The notes: generated from the letters alone by a model not told the origin. Positions 1 to 8,094 are shown, counted from the first letter of the stretch. The stretch is DNA of 64,000 nt from Fodinibius sp051746985 (GCA_051746985.1 JBNJFP010000014.1:1-64000), one strand, 5' to 3'. Translations and numbers: made by a program.

Positions 1-54
1 CCTGCCTTACCCATTTTAACGAGGGGAAGGGACTTGCAAGACCCACCATCTCAT

Positions 55-153
55 CCTGAATTCAGTTCAGGATCTTTGTCTAAACTTGAAAAAAATTCAA
101 CCGAGATTCTGAAACAAGTTATCAATCTGGTTCCGTAGCTCTGCTGCGGAACC
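55..153. repeat. palindromic intergenic repeat elements
   Basis: Two palindromes lie downstream of the Trm112-like gene. Positions 55-71 form an inverted repeat (CCTGAA / TTCAGG). Positions 129-153 form an 11-bp stem with a 3-base loop (GGTTCCGTAGC against GCTGCGGAACC, one G-T wobble). Between them, 105-120 carries GATTCTGAAACAAGTT. The same two modules recur in the same order at 13026-13119, and the first recurs at 46030, so this is a dispersed intergenic element. It may also act as a terminator for the minus-strand gene ending at 175, but there is no clear T-run. Confidence 0.6.
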
Positions 154-174
154 TATACCGCTTAGTGATTTAAT

Positions 175-453
175 CTATTTCTCTCTTTCCTCCAACAATG
201 GCAATTTGGAATCTTCTCCCTCAGCCAACTCATAACCCCACTTTTTGAGCAGCGGTTTTTCCATGGACTCCTCGCGATATTCATCGGGAATAAGAATGGG
301 TATGCCATAGATCACCGGAAAGTAGCGGTTGCAGTCGGGACAGCTGAGAAGCCCCTCCAAGATTTCACCGTCCTCTCCTTCATTAATAATATTAGCATCT
401 AAATCGTGCTTATCAATCGGGCAGCACAGTTTTTCTAACAGTTCTTTCGTCAT
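175..453 (-). CDS. Trm112-like (UPF0434/YcaR family) zinc-ribbon protein
   Basis: A 92-residue protein with the Trm112 layout: an N-terminal CPIDK segment, then a SCPDCNRYFPVIYGIPILIP stretch typical of the family (paired Cys, then the conserved G-I-P-x-L-I-P end). The C-terminal acidic tail is longer than in E. coli YcaR. In archaea and eukaryotes Trm112 binds and activates several methyltransferases; the bacterial role is poorly defined. It lies on the same strand as the upstream thiamine-type operon, which includes a SAM methyltransferase, but is separated from it by about 460 bases. A short open frame of 55 codons (455-622) ends one base before this ATG. Confidence 0.85.
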   Translation of the reverse strand: MTKELLEKLCCPIDKHDLDANIINEGEDGEILEGLLSCPDCNRYFPVIYGIPILIPDEYREESMEKPLLKKWGYELAEGEDSKLPLLEEREK

Positions 454-911
454 ATTATTTATTGCTTAAATTTTTTTCTTCCGCCTTTTGGGATTCTTCT
501 AAATGATCAAAGCCAGCAAGCTGAACTCGAAAAATTGTATGTCTATTTTTTGTCACCAAAAAATAGACGAAAAAAGTGCCGGGGGAATCGTAGATTTTGT
601 TCTGGCTAAGACTATAATTTATTTACTGCTTTATCACGTTAATTGCTTCTTCTTATTCTTTCCCGCGATTCGCCCCGGACCCCCAGCCTAAGAATTTTGT
701 ACAGAGGCCAAAAGTGCGACATGCATTTTATGCCGATAAATAATTTTTAACTATTTCCATCAGAACAAGGATCATTAAAATGCATTCATCTTGTAGGCCG
801 AAGTCAAATTCAAAATTCTCAGCCTTGATCTTTTGGTTCGTTTTTTCCTCACTGAAAAAATGAACACCCCAACCTTTGTATCAAAACAGAAGATTCCATA
901 AGTCAATTTTA
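454..911. other. gene-poor gap with decayed or repeat-like frames
   Basis: No convincing gene. On the minus strand a 55-codon frame without a standard start at its head (455-622, containing TFFVYFLVTKNR) runs up to the Trm112-like start. Further up, about 700-850, another open stretch reads FSEEKTNQKIKA and then FGLQDECILM before a stop. A GC-rich patch lies at 660-690. The frames look like remnants or a dispersed genomic repeat rather than working genes. I cannot test copy number from this window alone. Confidence 0.35.
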
Positions 912-1547
912 TCAATTATTAAGTGCTTGTTTATAATTTAAAGTCCGCTCCTTCGGTTCATCATCCTTCAAAATTCCGGAGATTACCGCCACGCCATTAA
1001 ACTCCAACCCATCAAGTTTACTGATACTTTCCGGGGTTATTCCTCCCGACAAAAAAAGCGGCATATCCGTTATCTCCCGCGCCTTCCGCACCGTATCGGG
1101 ACGCACAATCTCACAACTACCAACCGAAGACGATGGAAACATGGCACAGAACGAGATGTAGTCGAAATCGTTTTCCTCCGCCCACCGCACTACTCCCAAA
1201 TCATTACTGCAGGTAATGCCGGCAATAAAATCACGGTCAATTTTCTGACGGATTTCATCAATATCATCAGGGATGGAATCAAAATGTACACCGTGAGCCA
1301 CGGTATTTTTCAGCAGCTCCCAATCCTCATTGACCAATACCAGCACATCATAGTTGTCGGCCATTCCGATGATATAGGTAATCAACTGTTTCCGGTCTGG
1401 CCGACGCATACCATCCGGCCAGTTGTTCCAGATCTGAAGTATTCCGACGCCGCCTTCCAGCGCCTGTTCCACTTTATCCAACAACTTTTCTTGGTCTATC
1501 GCCGGATCTACTACCAAGTAGATGCCGCTCAAGTTTTGGTTTTTCAT
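912..1547 (-). CDS. divergent thiamine-phosphate synthase-like protein (ThiE family)
   Basis: A 211-residue TIM-barrel protein recognisable as ThiE/TenI from GIYLVVD near the start, the GVHFD turn (86-90), the FCAMFPSS segment (133-140), SGGITPE (167-173) and VISGI (189-192). ThiE couples HMP pyrophosphate with thiazole phosphate to give thiamine phosphate. The usual pyrophosphate-binding QLR-x-K motif is replaced by QIWNN (38-42), the NDR motif reads NED, and the TSTK loop reads SSVGS without lysine. It is the last gene of the operon headed by the TPP riboswitch near 3550, 74 bases after the AIR-synthase-like gene. TPP control supports a thiamine role. The changed residues leave the exact reaction open (TenI-like or new substrate). 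Confidence 0.75.
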   Translation of the reverse strand: MKNQNLSGIYLVVDPAIDQEKLLDKVEQALEGGVGILQIWNNWPDGMRRPDRKQLITYIIGMADNYDVLVLVNEDWELLKNTVAHGVHFDSIPDDIDEIRQKIDRDFIAGITCSNDLGVVRWAEENDFDYISFCAMFPSSSVGSCEIVRPDTVRKAREITDMPLFLSGGITPESISKLDGLEFNGVAVISGILKDDEPKERTLNYKQALNN

Positions 1548-1621
1548 AAATTAATTCCTCGATTTTGTTTTAACCCATTATCTCTCTGCTTTAGAGGAAG
1601 TGATTATAGATGGGTCATAAT

Positions 1622-2686
1622 TCACTTCCAGCCTTTTTCCATCGCTTCAAAAAATGCGTTCCAGTATGGATCGTTGCCATCAAACTCAAAAGACTCTGCC
1701 CTTCCATCTTCAATCAGGATCATTCCTTCATCTTTTTCTGTCAGTTTACCAACCACCGTGGCCGGAATGGACTGCTCATTCAGATGATTTACCAAAACGT
1801 CTTCATATCCTTCTGCTACAGCCATTACCATCGATCCGGCTCCCACACAAAACCGGTGATCGATCTCAAAAAGCTCACAAATCTTTTGTGGAGCTTCTCC
1901 CACGGGCAGTTTAGCGCTGTCTATCCAGAAGCCACAGCCCGAAGCTTCAGCAAGTTCAGAAATTCCACCCAGCAATCCGCCCTCGGTAACGTCATGTATC
2001 GCCTTCAATTCCGTGTTGGGTGCCAGTACCTTTGTTGCTTCCAGCGCATCCTGCAGGGACGAGGTTCGATAAAAATTTTTGCAGGCCTGCTCGTAAATAT
2101 CTTTGCCACATTCCTCCTGCACCGTTTCGGGAAAACTCATTGCCAATATCGAAGACGAAACCAGTGCGCTCTCCTTTGTGACTACAATCTTGTCCCCCGG
2201 CTCGGCTCCATCGCTGGTAATAATGTCATCCAACGGCGCCTGCAAAAACATCGTACCGCCGCCCGGTGTCGTGGATTGTTGTCCCGGCACCTTCGCGGTA
2301 TGTCCGCCGGTAATGGCAATACCAAGTTCATCACACATCCGGTGGATATGTCCCCAGTAGCGTTTGAATTTCTCCAGGGGAAAATCAGTTGGCATATTCA
2401 GCGTAAACTGGGCGTACTGCGGAACAAATCCTGTGGTCGCCATATCGTTGACCAGCAGATGCACCGACAGCCAGGCCGACTCCTTGAGTCCCAATGACGG
2501 AATTAGCGAGAGCGGATCGCTCGACGTCGCCAACCCCTTTCCATTACCAAGATCTACAACGGCCGTATCCACACCAAACTTAGGACCCGTAACAACTTCA
2601 TCGCGCTTTCGCCCGCTTTGTGATCCAATTATCTCATGAAACAGTTCACTGTTAATTTTTCCGCTGTTGTCTTCAAATGCACTCAT
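1622..2686 (-). CDS. AIR synthase-related protein (PurM/HypE/ThiL superfamily)
   Basis: About 354 residues from the ATG at 2684-2686; an earlier in-frame start would run deep into the upstream gene, so this one (11 bases after its stop) is preferred. N-terminal AIRS domain: GVDTAVVD (38-45), the SSDP acidic motif (55-58), and VNDMATTG (79-86), equivalent to the NDIAAMGA nucleotide motif. Where ThiL has GGDT this protein has GGHT (127-130). C-terminal AIRS_C domain from about residue 185, with HDVTEGGLLGGI. Members are ATP-using enzymes (AIR synthase, thiamine-phosphate kinase, HypE, SelD). Sequence alone does not choose between these. Its place between a methyltransferase and a ThiE-like gene behind a TPP riboswitch suggests a thiamine-linked kinase or salvage step. 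Confidence 0.8.
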   Translation of the reverse strand: MSAFEDNSGKINSELFHEIIGSQSGRKRDEVVTGPKFGVDTAVVDLGNGKGLATSSDPLSLIPSLGLKESAWLSVHLLVNDMATTGFVPQYAQFTLNMPTDFPLEKFKRYWGHIHRMCDELGIAITGGHTAKVPGQQSTTPGGGTMFLQAPLDDIITSDGAEPGDKIVVTKESALVSSSILAMSFPETVQEECGKDIYEQACKNFYRTSSLQDALEATKVLAPNTELKAIHDVTEGGLLGGISELAEASGCGFWIDSAKLPVGEAPQKICELFEIDHRFCVGAGSMVMAVAEGYEDVLVNHLNEQSIPATVVGKLTEKDEGMILIEDGRAESFEFDGNDPYWNAFFEAMEKGWK

Positions 2687-2697
2687 ATTGATCGGTG

Positions 2698-3426
2698 TTA
2701 TTCTACATCGGTTAGCTTTACATGCAGCCCAAAAAAGTCGCCGATCGGCAATCCCCAGCGCTGCACGGGAAACCACTTCGGCAAGCCGGTGGCTGTCCAT
2801 TCGATCTCGTACAATCGTCCCTCAAGCGCCTCGTGAATAGTATTAATAAGCTTGTTCGGCGTATAAAAATTGGCTGTTTCATAATAGGGATTTGCTCCAA
2901 AAACCTCCTGCACACGTCGGCGGACCACCTTCGTAGAATTGCGATTCATGATGCCGAAAATCATCCCATATTTACCGACCCGCACGGCTTCTCTAATCAC
3001 CTTGATAGGATCCTCGTAGTAAGCGAACGTGGCGATAAAAGCCAGCGCATCAAAGGCATTATCCTTAAACGGCATATGATGCGAATCGGCCCACACCAGA
3101 TCACCCTCGAAATGTTTGTTTCCTTCACCCAGCATAAAAGGTGAAATATCCGCACCGGTAGCTTCGATGCCGATCTCCTGCCACCAGCGAGTAAAGCGGG
3201 TGGTTCCACAGCCATATTCCAAGAGGGTTTTCACCCGCTCATCCTTTTTGATGAGTTTAGACAAGACTTTTTTCTGCCAGATTTCGGCCCGCTTGTAGCG
3301 ACCTTCGTAGTAATCCTCGTAAACTTCGGTGTGCTCACGGTTAAAAAACCATTCCTTGCGGCCCTGCCACTGCTCGAGTTTATTGGTAGCCAGCTCGAAC
3401 TTTTTCTTCTGGAGTTTATCGCTCAT
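2698..3426 (-). CDS. class I SAM-dependent methyltransferase
   Basis: A 242-residue soluble protein. SAM-binding motif I is LLEYGCGTTRFT (68-79), followed by the acidic end of strand 2 in ATGADIS (about 90-96) and ADSHHMPFKDNAFDAL, the usual Methyltransf_11 pattern. There is a basic N-terminal extension of about 60 residues and a C-terminal substrate region rich in aromatic residues. It is the first gene of the TPP-riboswitch operon, about 90 bases below the aptamer. I know of no standard thiamine-pathway methyltransferase of this type, so its substrate is unknown. Riboswitch control implies a step in thiamine, HMP or thiazole metabolism, salvage or modification. Confidence 0.85.
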   Translation of the reverse strand: MSDKLQKKKFELATNKLEQWQGRKEWFFNREHTEVYEDYYEGRYKRAEIWQKKVLSKLIKKDERVKTLLEYGCGTTRFTRWWQEIGIEATGADISPFMLGEGNKHFEGDLVWADSHHMPFKDNAFDALAFIATFAYYEDPIKVIREAVRVGKYGMIFGIMNRNSTKVVRRRVQEVFGANPYYETANFYTPNKLINTIHEALEGRLYEIEWTATGLPKWFPVQRWGLPIGDFFGLHVKLTDVE

Positions 3427-3516
3427 TACATGATTGTAACTAATTGGAAATTAGCCTCATCCGGATAACAAAAGGAAGGCAATCAGCCGGATAATATAGC
3501 TCGCAATGAGCAGACT

Positions 3517-3602
3517 GGTTCCCTACGCTGGTATTATCCAGATCAGGTATAAGGGTATGATCTCAGCCTCCTAAATTGATTTAGAGGGCACCCCGCTGAT
3601 GC
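3517..3602 (-). promoter_or_regulatory. TPP riboswitch (THI element)
   Basis: Read on the minus strand the region has all conserved blocks of the TPP aptamer in order: CGGGGTGCCC, a P3 hairpin with TCTAAAT/ATTTAGA arms, GCTGAGAT, ATACCC, then CCTGATCTGGATAATACCAG and GCGTAGGGAA. Spacing matches the class. The methyltransferase start is about 90 bases downstream, so it should control the methyltransferase / AIR-synthase-like / ThiE-like operon, shutting it off when thiamine pyrophosphate is plentiful. I could not see an obvious Rho-independent terminator in the 3427-3516 leader, so control may act on translation initiation. Confidence 0.95.
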
Positions 3603-3663
3603 TAAAATACATTTTTTTCAGCTATTCATAAACCGCAATAAGCAGATCTACAAACTTTCAGGA

Positions 3664-6088
3664 TTATGCCAAAATATTTTCGTTGCCCGAATCGGCCACA
3701 AATACGCAGGCCGACTGGGTTTTCTCCACGTACGATCGCAGTTTGTCCAGATCTGGGTCATTCGGTAATCCCAGCAGGTCGAGATCGGCTTGCGGGGCAC
3801 TTTGCAGGGCTTCCTCAAAGGTACCAATCTCCACGTGCTGCATCGTATCAGGAAGGCGGGCCGCATCCAGCAGATTATCCAGGTAGCGGTAGGCCGGTTT
3901 TACCTGGGACTCATCCACTACGGTGATCACCCGCATCTGCGCGTTCCAGTTTACTTTGAGCTTATAGGCTGTAAGAAGGGCCAGATCCACATTGCCCAGC
4001 TCCATACTCAAATCCCAGTCGGGACTCTGTTCCCGTATCCACACGTTGATCGATGAACTTCGCCCCAGTTGTGCTATGGGGTCCTCTACATAGAGCTGTA
4101 TCCCCATATTGTTGAGCCGCGCCTCGTTGATAATAGATTTGATTTCTTCGTCGTACTGTTTGTGAGTAGGCAATCGCAAGAACAAGACATTGGGGCGAAA
4201 GAAAGTGCCTTGGAGCGTCTGCAGCGAGGTTACCACCGCCTGTTTAAAATCGTCCGAATCGAGAATGCTCCACCGGGTATAAACATTTTCGCGGCTGAAC
4301 GACATCGCAAAATCCATGAGCGAATCCCTTAAATCACCGCTGTCGTTCGTCCCGCCCATACCCACCAGCTTCACCGATCCCTTGGGATACACCAGGTTGC
4401 GTATCAGGCTGAAGCTGCCTCGCAATTCCCGCGCGCTGCGCACCGGCACCAGCAGGTTGGCCTTCCAGGCGCGTTCGTTATTTTCGGGAAGCAGTGAAAC
4501 ACGCTTGGCCGCCCACTCTGCCAGCGATACAAAAAGTCCGCTGCGCATATCACCATAGGGCACCTTAAGCTTTCGGTTGGTAAGATAGAGATAGGTGACA
4601 ATCACAAACCCCAGGGCAATAAGTCCAAAGGTAGAGTTGATGATAAACATGGTAAACAAGCAGCCTACCGTACCTAAAAATGGCACAAATTTGGGTATTC
4701 GAAAGGTCGGGCGAAAGCTGATCATGTCCATCCGCTGCTCGATAAAGACCACCAGGTTGATCATCATGTAGGTGATCAGAAAAAACATGGTGATAAGTGG
4801 AGCGATGGTATTTAAATCCCGAACCAGCAGGGTAGCTAATACGAGTCCGCCGGTAAGCAGGATCGCATTGCGCGGCTCCCCGTTTTCGGCCAGCTTCGAG
4901 AACGCCTCTCCGCCCGGAAATATTTTATGTTTGCCCAACGCCTGCAAAATGCGGGGGGCGCCCACAATAGAAGCCAGCGCCGACGAAAAGGTAGCGCCCA
5001 GCAATCCACCCAGCACAGCCGGGGCCCAAAGCGCATAATCAATCATCACATTGTAATTGCTTACCAGCTCATCAACCGGTGCTACCTTCGCCATCCAATA
5101 ACCGACAGCCATATAAATCACATAACTGATGGCGATGGCCGACAGGGTGCCGAGCGGTATGCTTTTCTTGGGATTTTTGAGCTCACCCGACATATTGGCC
5201 CCGGCCATAATTCCCGTCGCCGCCGGAAAAAGCACCGCAAAAACCACCCAGAAGCTGACCCCCTGGAAGCCCTCCTCGGCTTCACCGGGAAAGGCTCCCC
5301 ACCACTGAATGCTGTGCTCCATCGCACCTGTAAACACCGTGGCGCCCACTGAAATCAGCGCTGCAATAATAACGGCCAGTATGATGTATTGGATGCGAAA
5401 CGCCAGCTTGGCGCTCAGGTAAGCGATCATAAACAGCAGCCCAAAAACTACGATATCAACGATAATGGCATAGTGGTCGGGAAAGATATACAGCCAGCCC
5501 TCCCGGAAACCGAAAATGTACATCGTAATGGCAAAGGTCTGTGCCAGGTACAGCGGTACGCCCACGCTGCCCCCGACCTCCNNNNNNNNNNNNNNNNNNN
5601 NNNNNNNNNNNNNNNNNNNNNNNNNNNNNNNNNNNNNNNNNNNNNNNNNNNNNNNNNNNNNNNNNNNNNNNNNNNNNNNNNAAGATATACAGCCAGCCCT
5701 CCCGGAAACCGAAAATGTACATCGTAATGGCAAAGGTCTGTGCCAGGTACAGCGGTACGCCCACGCTGCCCCCGACCTCCAGTCCGAGTGATTGTGAGAT
5801 GATCGAATAGGCGCCACCCGCCTTGATTCGGATGTTCGTGGTAATGCACGACATCGACAACGCCGTAAAGGTGACAATCACAAAAGCCAGCGTGATGATC
5901 AACCATCCGCCTAAAAGCCCGGCATTGCCGATTACCCATCCCTGCCGCAAAAATAAAATAACGCCCAAAATGGTTAGCAGCGTTGGGACAAACACCCCAC
6001 CAAAGGTGCCATACTTCTGCTGGATAGTGGATTCGCGCTCCTCAACCTGTTCCTGCAGCGTGGCTTCTTCTGTAGATTGCTCGCTCAT
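3664..6088 (-). CDS. SLC12-like cation-chloride/amino acid permease (interrupted only by an assembly gap)
   Basis: Reads as one gene once the false gap at 5582-5681 and one of its two flanking 99-bp copies are removed: 2425 minus 199 bases gives 2226, an in-frame 741-residue protein. The N-terminus has TPTLLTILGVILFLRQGWV-type first-helix sequence close to the Na-K-Cl cotransporter (SLC12) pattern. About 12 membrane segments follow, then a soluble C-terminal domain of roughly 250 residues as in SLC12 proteins. Product names used for bacterial relatives vary (amino acid permease, Na-K-Cl cotransporter); the transported ion or solute is not known. The gene stands alone between the riboswitch and a DUF3185 gene. 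Confidence 0.85.
5483..5780. other. assembly gap: 100 Ns between identical 99-bp flanks
   Basis: Bases 5582-5681 are N. The 99 bases on the left (5483-5581) are identical to the 99 on the right (5682-5780). Both encode the same piece of the permease (EVGGSVGVPLYLAQTF and onward). The two contig ends overlap and should be merged; nothing is missing. The 199-base excess shifts the reading frame and makes the gene look broken. Confidence 0.95.
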
Positions 6089-6221
6089 ACCTAATGGATT
6101 TATATCAGATTGAGTCTAAGATTGCTACCAATTTAACGAAAGATTACGAAATGAGCGGTTTTCAACTGCATTCTGTTAACTCCTTTGTTGCTCGTCAAAA
6201 GATTAAAAAATTGTCTGACAA

Positions 6222-6425
6222 TCACTTCAGTTTGTCCCGCATCAACCCTATCAGGCCACCAACGGTGGCAGCTGCGCCACCGACTATCATCCAGATTGCC
6301 TGACTGGAGCCCGAGCCGCCAAAGGCCTGATCAATTTCTGATCCCAGTGATTGGTATTCATCATATCCAAAATAAAGTAACAGAATGCCTCCCACCAATA
6401 ATGCCGCTGAAATAATTTTTCTCAT
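6222..6425 (-). CDS. DUF3185 family small membrane protein
   Basis: A 67-residue protein with two hydrophobic segments (about 4-21 and 43-60). The segment between them has the family wording, YDEYQSLGSEIDQAFGGS followed by AIWMIVGG. Length and layout match DUF3185 proteins, whose function is unknown. It lies downstream of the 45-residue membrane protein, DUF427 and EgtD genes on the same strand, with gaps of about 75 bases or less, so it may be the last gene of that unit. Confidence 0.8.
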   Translation of the reverse strand: MRKIISAALLVGGILLLYFGYDEYQSLGSEIDQAFGGSGSSQAIWMIVGGAAATVGGLIGLMRDKLK

Positions 6426-6499
6426 AACAAATAAAAGTTATTTGAATGTTTCTGATAGCTACCAAATTTTGTCCTTAACTACAACACTGAAATTATCTC

Positions 6500-6637
6500 T
6501 TACGGTACCGGACAAAGTCCCATAGCCACCTGCACCAAGAAGGAGCCCACAATTAATGCAATAGCAACAATCATCACTACAAAACCCCATGATTGGCCTG
6601 ACTTTTCATCTGGATTATTTCTAAAAAATCGAATCAT
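6500..6637 (-). CDS. 45-residue single-pass membrane protein
   Basis: A short frame from the ATG at 6635-6637 to the stop at 6500-6502. It starts MIRFFRNNPDEKSGQSWG, has one hydrophobic helix (about residues 19-40) and ends LCPVP. The basic then polar N-terminus and single helix look like a real small membrane protein. It fits an otherwise unexplained gap between the DUF427 and DUF3185 genes, 18 bases below the DUF427 stop. No family recognised. Confidence 0.55.
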   Translation of the reverse strand: MIRFFRNNPDEKSGQSWGFVVMIVAIALIVGSFLVQVAMGLCPVP

Positions 6638-6655
6638 AATTATATGGTTTAGGGA

Positions 6656-7144
6656 TTACCACCCAGCACTTCCCGGTTCTCCTTTAAATGGACCCACTAT
6701 GTCGCTCGTAATCCATCCGCCATAAAATCTACCCTTCTGGGCTTCTACCTGTTCACCATCCACAAAACAGCTATCCATCTTGTGTGCATAAAAAGCAATA
6801 TTCCCTGCAATGGATTGAAAGATATCAGTTGGATCGGGATAGCACCAGGCTGCCTTGGTTGCACGCTGATTATTTACAGTGACATCAAAATACTTTGCTT
6901 GTCCCTTCCATTCACAATAGGTTGTACCACTGATAGGTTCCAAACATTCCATGCGGATATCTTGCTGCGGGATATAATAGACGGGCGGATGACTGGTTTC
7001 AAGCACTCGTTGAGTGTTTGAAGAGTGGGCAATTTCTGCTCCATTGAAAATGACTCGAATCTCTTTGTCGCACTCCTCTACTTTGGGTGGACGCGGATAA
7101 TCCCACACCGATTCTTGTCCGGGACCTGGCTCAACTTTCTTCAT
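6656..7144 (-). CDS. DUF427 domain-containing protein
   Basis: A 162-residue soluble protein. It has the DUF427 core: YYIPQQDI, then TTYCEWKGQAKYFDV (about 90-104), then AAWCYPDP and IAGNIAFYAHKMD, ending with the conserved FYGGWITSDIVGPFKG. Function is unknown for the family. It starts five bases after the egtD stop, so the two are almost certainly cotranscribed. That pairing may point to a role near ergothioneine or trimethylhistidine metabolism, which is inference only. Confidence 0.88.
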   Translation of the reverse strand: MKKVEPGPGQESVWDYPRPPKVEECDKEIRVIFNGAEIAHSSNTQRVLETSHPPVYYIPQQDIRMECLEPISGTTYCEWKGQAKYFDVTVNNQRATKAAWCYPDPTDIFQSIAGNIAFYAHKMDSCFVDGEQVEAQKGRFYGGWITSDIVGPFKGEPGSAGW

Positions 7145-7149
7145 AACAT

Positions 7150-8094
7150 CTACGTTTTAACCAAGTATTGCAGTGAAAAATAATTTTTTGGGTCGGTCCA
7201 CACTTTTTCCACCGCATACCATTCGCTGACCAGTTCCGCGAATTCATCAATAGAATACTTGTAGGAATTTTCGGTATGGATAGTTTCTCCCTCCTCAAAC
7301 CGAAATGATTTATCAGCGATAGGTACTGTTTGTTTTTGAGTTGATACCAGGTGCATTTCAATGCGTCCGGCGGACTCATTATAAAATGCTTTGTGAGCAA
7401 AAGAATCGAGATCAAAATTGGCATCGAGCTCTTGGTTTAACCGCCGCAATATGTTTTTGTTAAACTTGGCGGTGATTCCCTTTTGATCGTTATAGGCCGC
7501 CTCCAATACAGCGGAATCTTTTTTCAAATCTACCCCAATCAGCATCTCAGAATTTGCCTTCGTGACCTCAGCTATATTTTTAAGGAATATGTTAGCTTCG
7601 GGAGGGGCAAAGTTTCCAATGGTAGATCCCGGGAAATATACGATCTGCTTTTGGTCGATTGATGCTGAAAAGGGAAGGTCAAAATGGGAGGTATAATCCT
7701 GAAAGACCGGGATAATGGATATACGGGGATACTCGCGGCGAAGCTGATTAACCGTTTTCAGCAAAAATTCTTCAGAAATATCCACAGGGATGTAGGTTGA
7801 AAGGTCCGAAAGCTCCTCGAGTAAAAACCGGGTTTTGTAACTGCTGCCACTGCCCAATTCAATCAGCATGACATCATCGCCAAAACGGCCGGCAATTTCT
7901 TTAATATTTTTTCTTAGGATCTCTTTTTCACAGCGAGTGAGATAATATTCGTCAAGACGGGTAATTTTCTCAAAAAGATCCGAGCCGCGCTCATCATAAA
8001 AGTATTTGCTGGGAAGCTGCTTTTGTGGCTGCGATAAAGCCTCTAACACTTCCTTTAGCATTAGATTTTCTTCAGCAACAGCTCTCTTTTTCAT
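7150..8094 (-). CDS. L-histidine N-alpha-methyltransferase (EgtD)
   Basis: A 314-residue protein, usual length for EgtD, which trimethylates histidine to hercynine with three SAM, the first step of ergothioneine synthesis. Features: KYFYDERGSDLFEKIT (30-45), SAM motif ELGSGSS (79-85), VDIS (104-107), FPGSTIGNF (154-162) and RIEMHLVS (244-251). The last two hold the conserved Asn and the Glu246/Ser251 pair matching histidine-binding residues. The usual partner gene egtB (sulfoxide synthase) is not in the window; the adjacent genes are DUF427 and small membrane proteins. egtB may lie elsewhere, or hercynine may be the end product. Confidence 0.92.
   Translation of the reverse strand: MKKRAVAEENLMLKEVLEALSQPQKQLPSKYFYDERGSDLFEKITRLDEYYLTRCEKEILRKNIKEIAGRFGDDVMLIELGSGSSYKTRFLLEELSDLSTYIPVDISEEFLLKTVNQLRREYPRISIIPVFQDYTSHFDLPFSASIDQKQIVYFPGSTIGNFAPPEANIFLKNIAEVTKANSEMLIGVDLKKDSAVLEAAYNDQKGITAKFNKNILRRLNQELDANFDLDSFAHKAFYNESAGRIEMHLVSTQKQTVPIADKSFRFEEGETIHTENSYKYSIDEFAELVSEWYAVEKVWTDPKNYFSLQYLVKT

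Noticed and set aside
503..691. 62-residue plus-strand frame in the first gap
   Set aside because: No homology recognised, odd composition (ending in RPGPPA) and it opposes coding-like minus-strand remnants. Treated as a chance frame.
1610..2497. 295-residue plus-strand frame
   Set aside because: It lies opposite the AIR-synthase-like gene, whose motifs are clear. The plus frame is rich in Arg, Cys and His in the manner of an antisense shadow.
3664..6088. Amino acid permease read as two genes or a pseudogene
   Set aside because: Removing the 199-base excess (100 Ns plus one 99-bp copy) restores one frame of 741 residues. The break is an assembly artefact.
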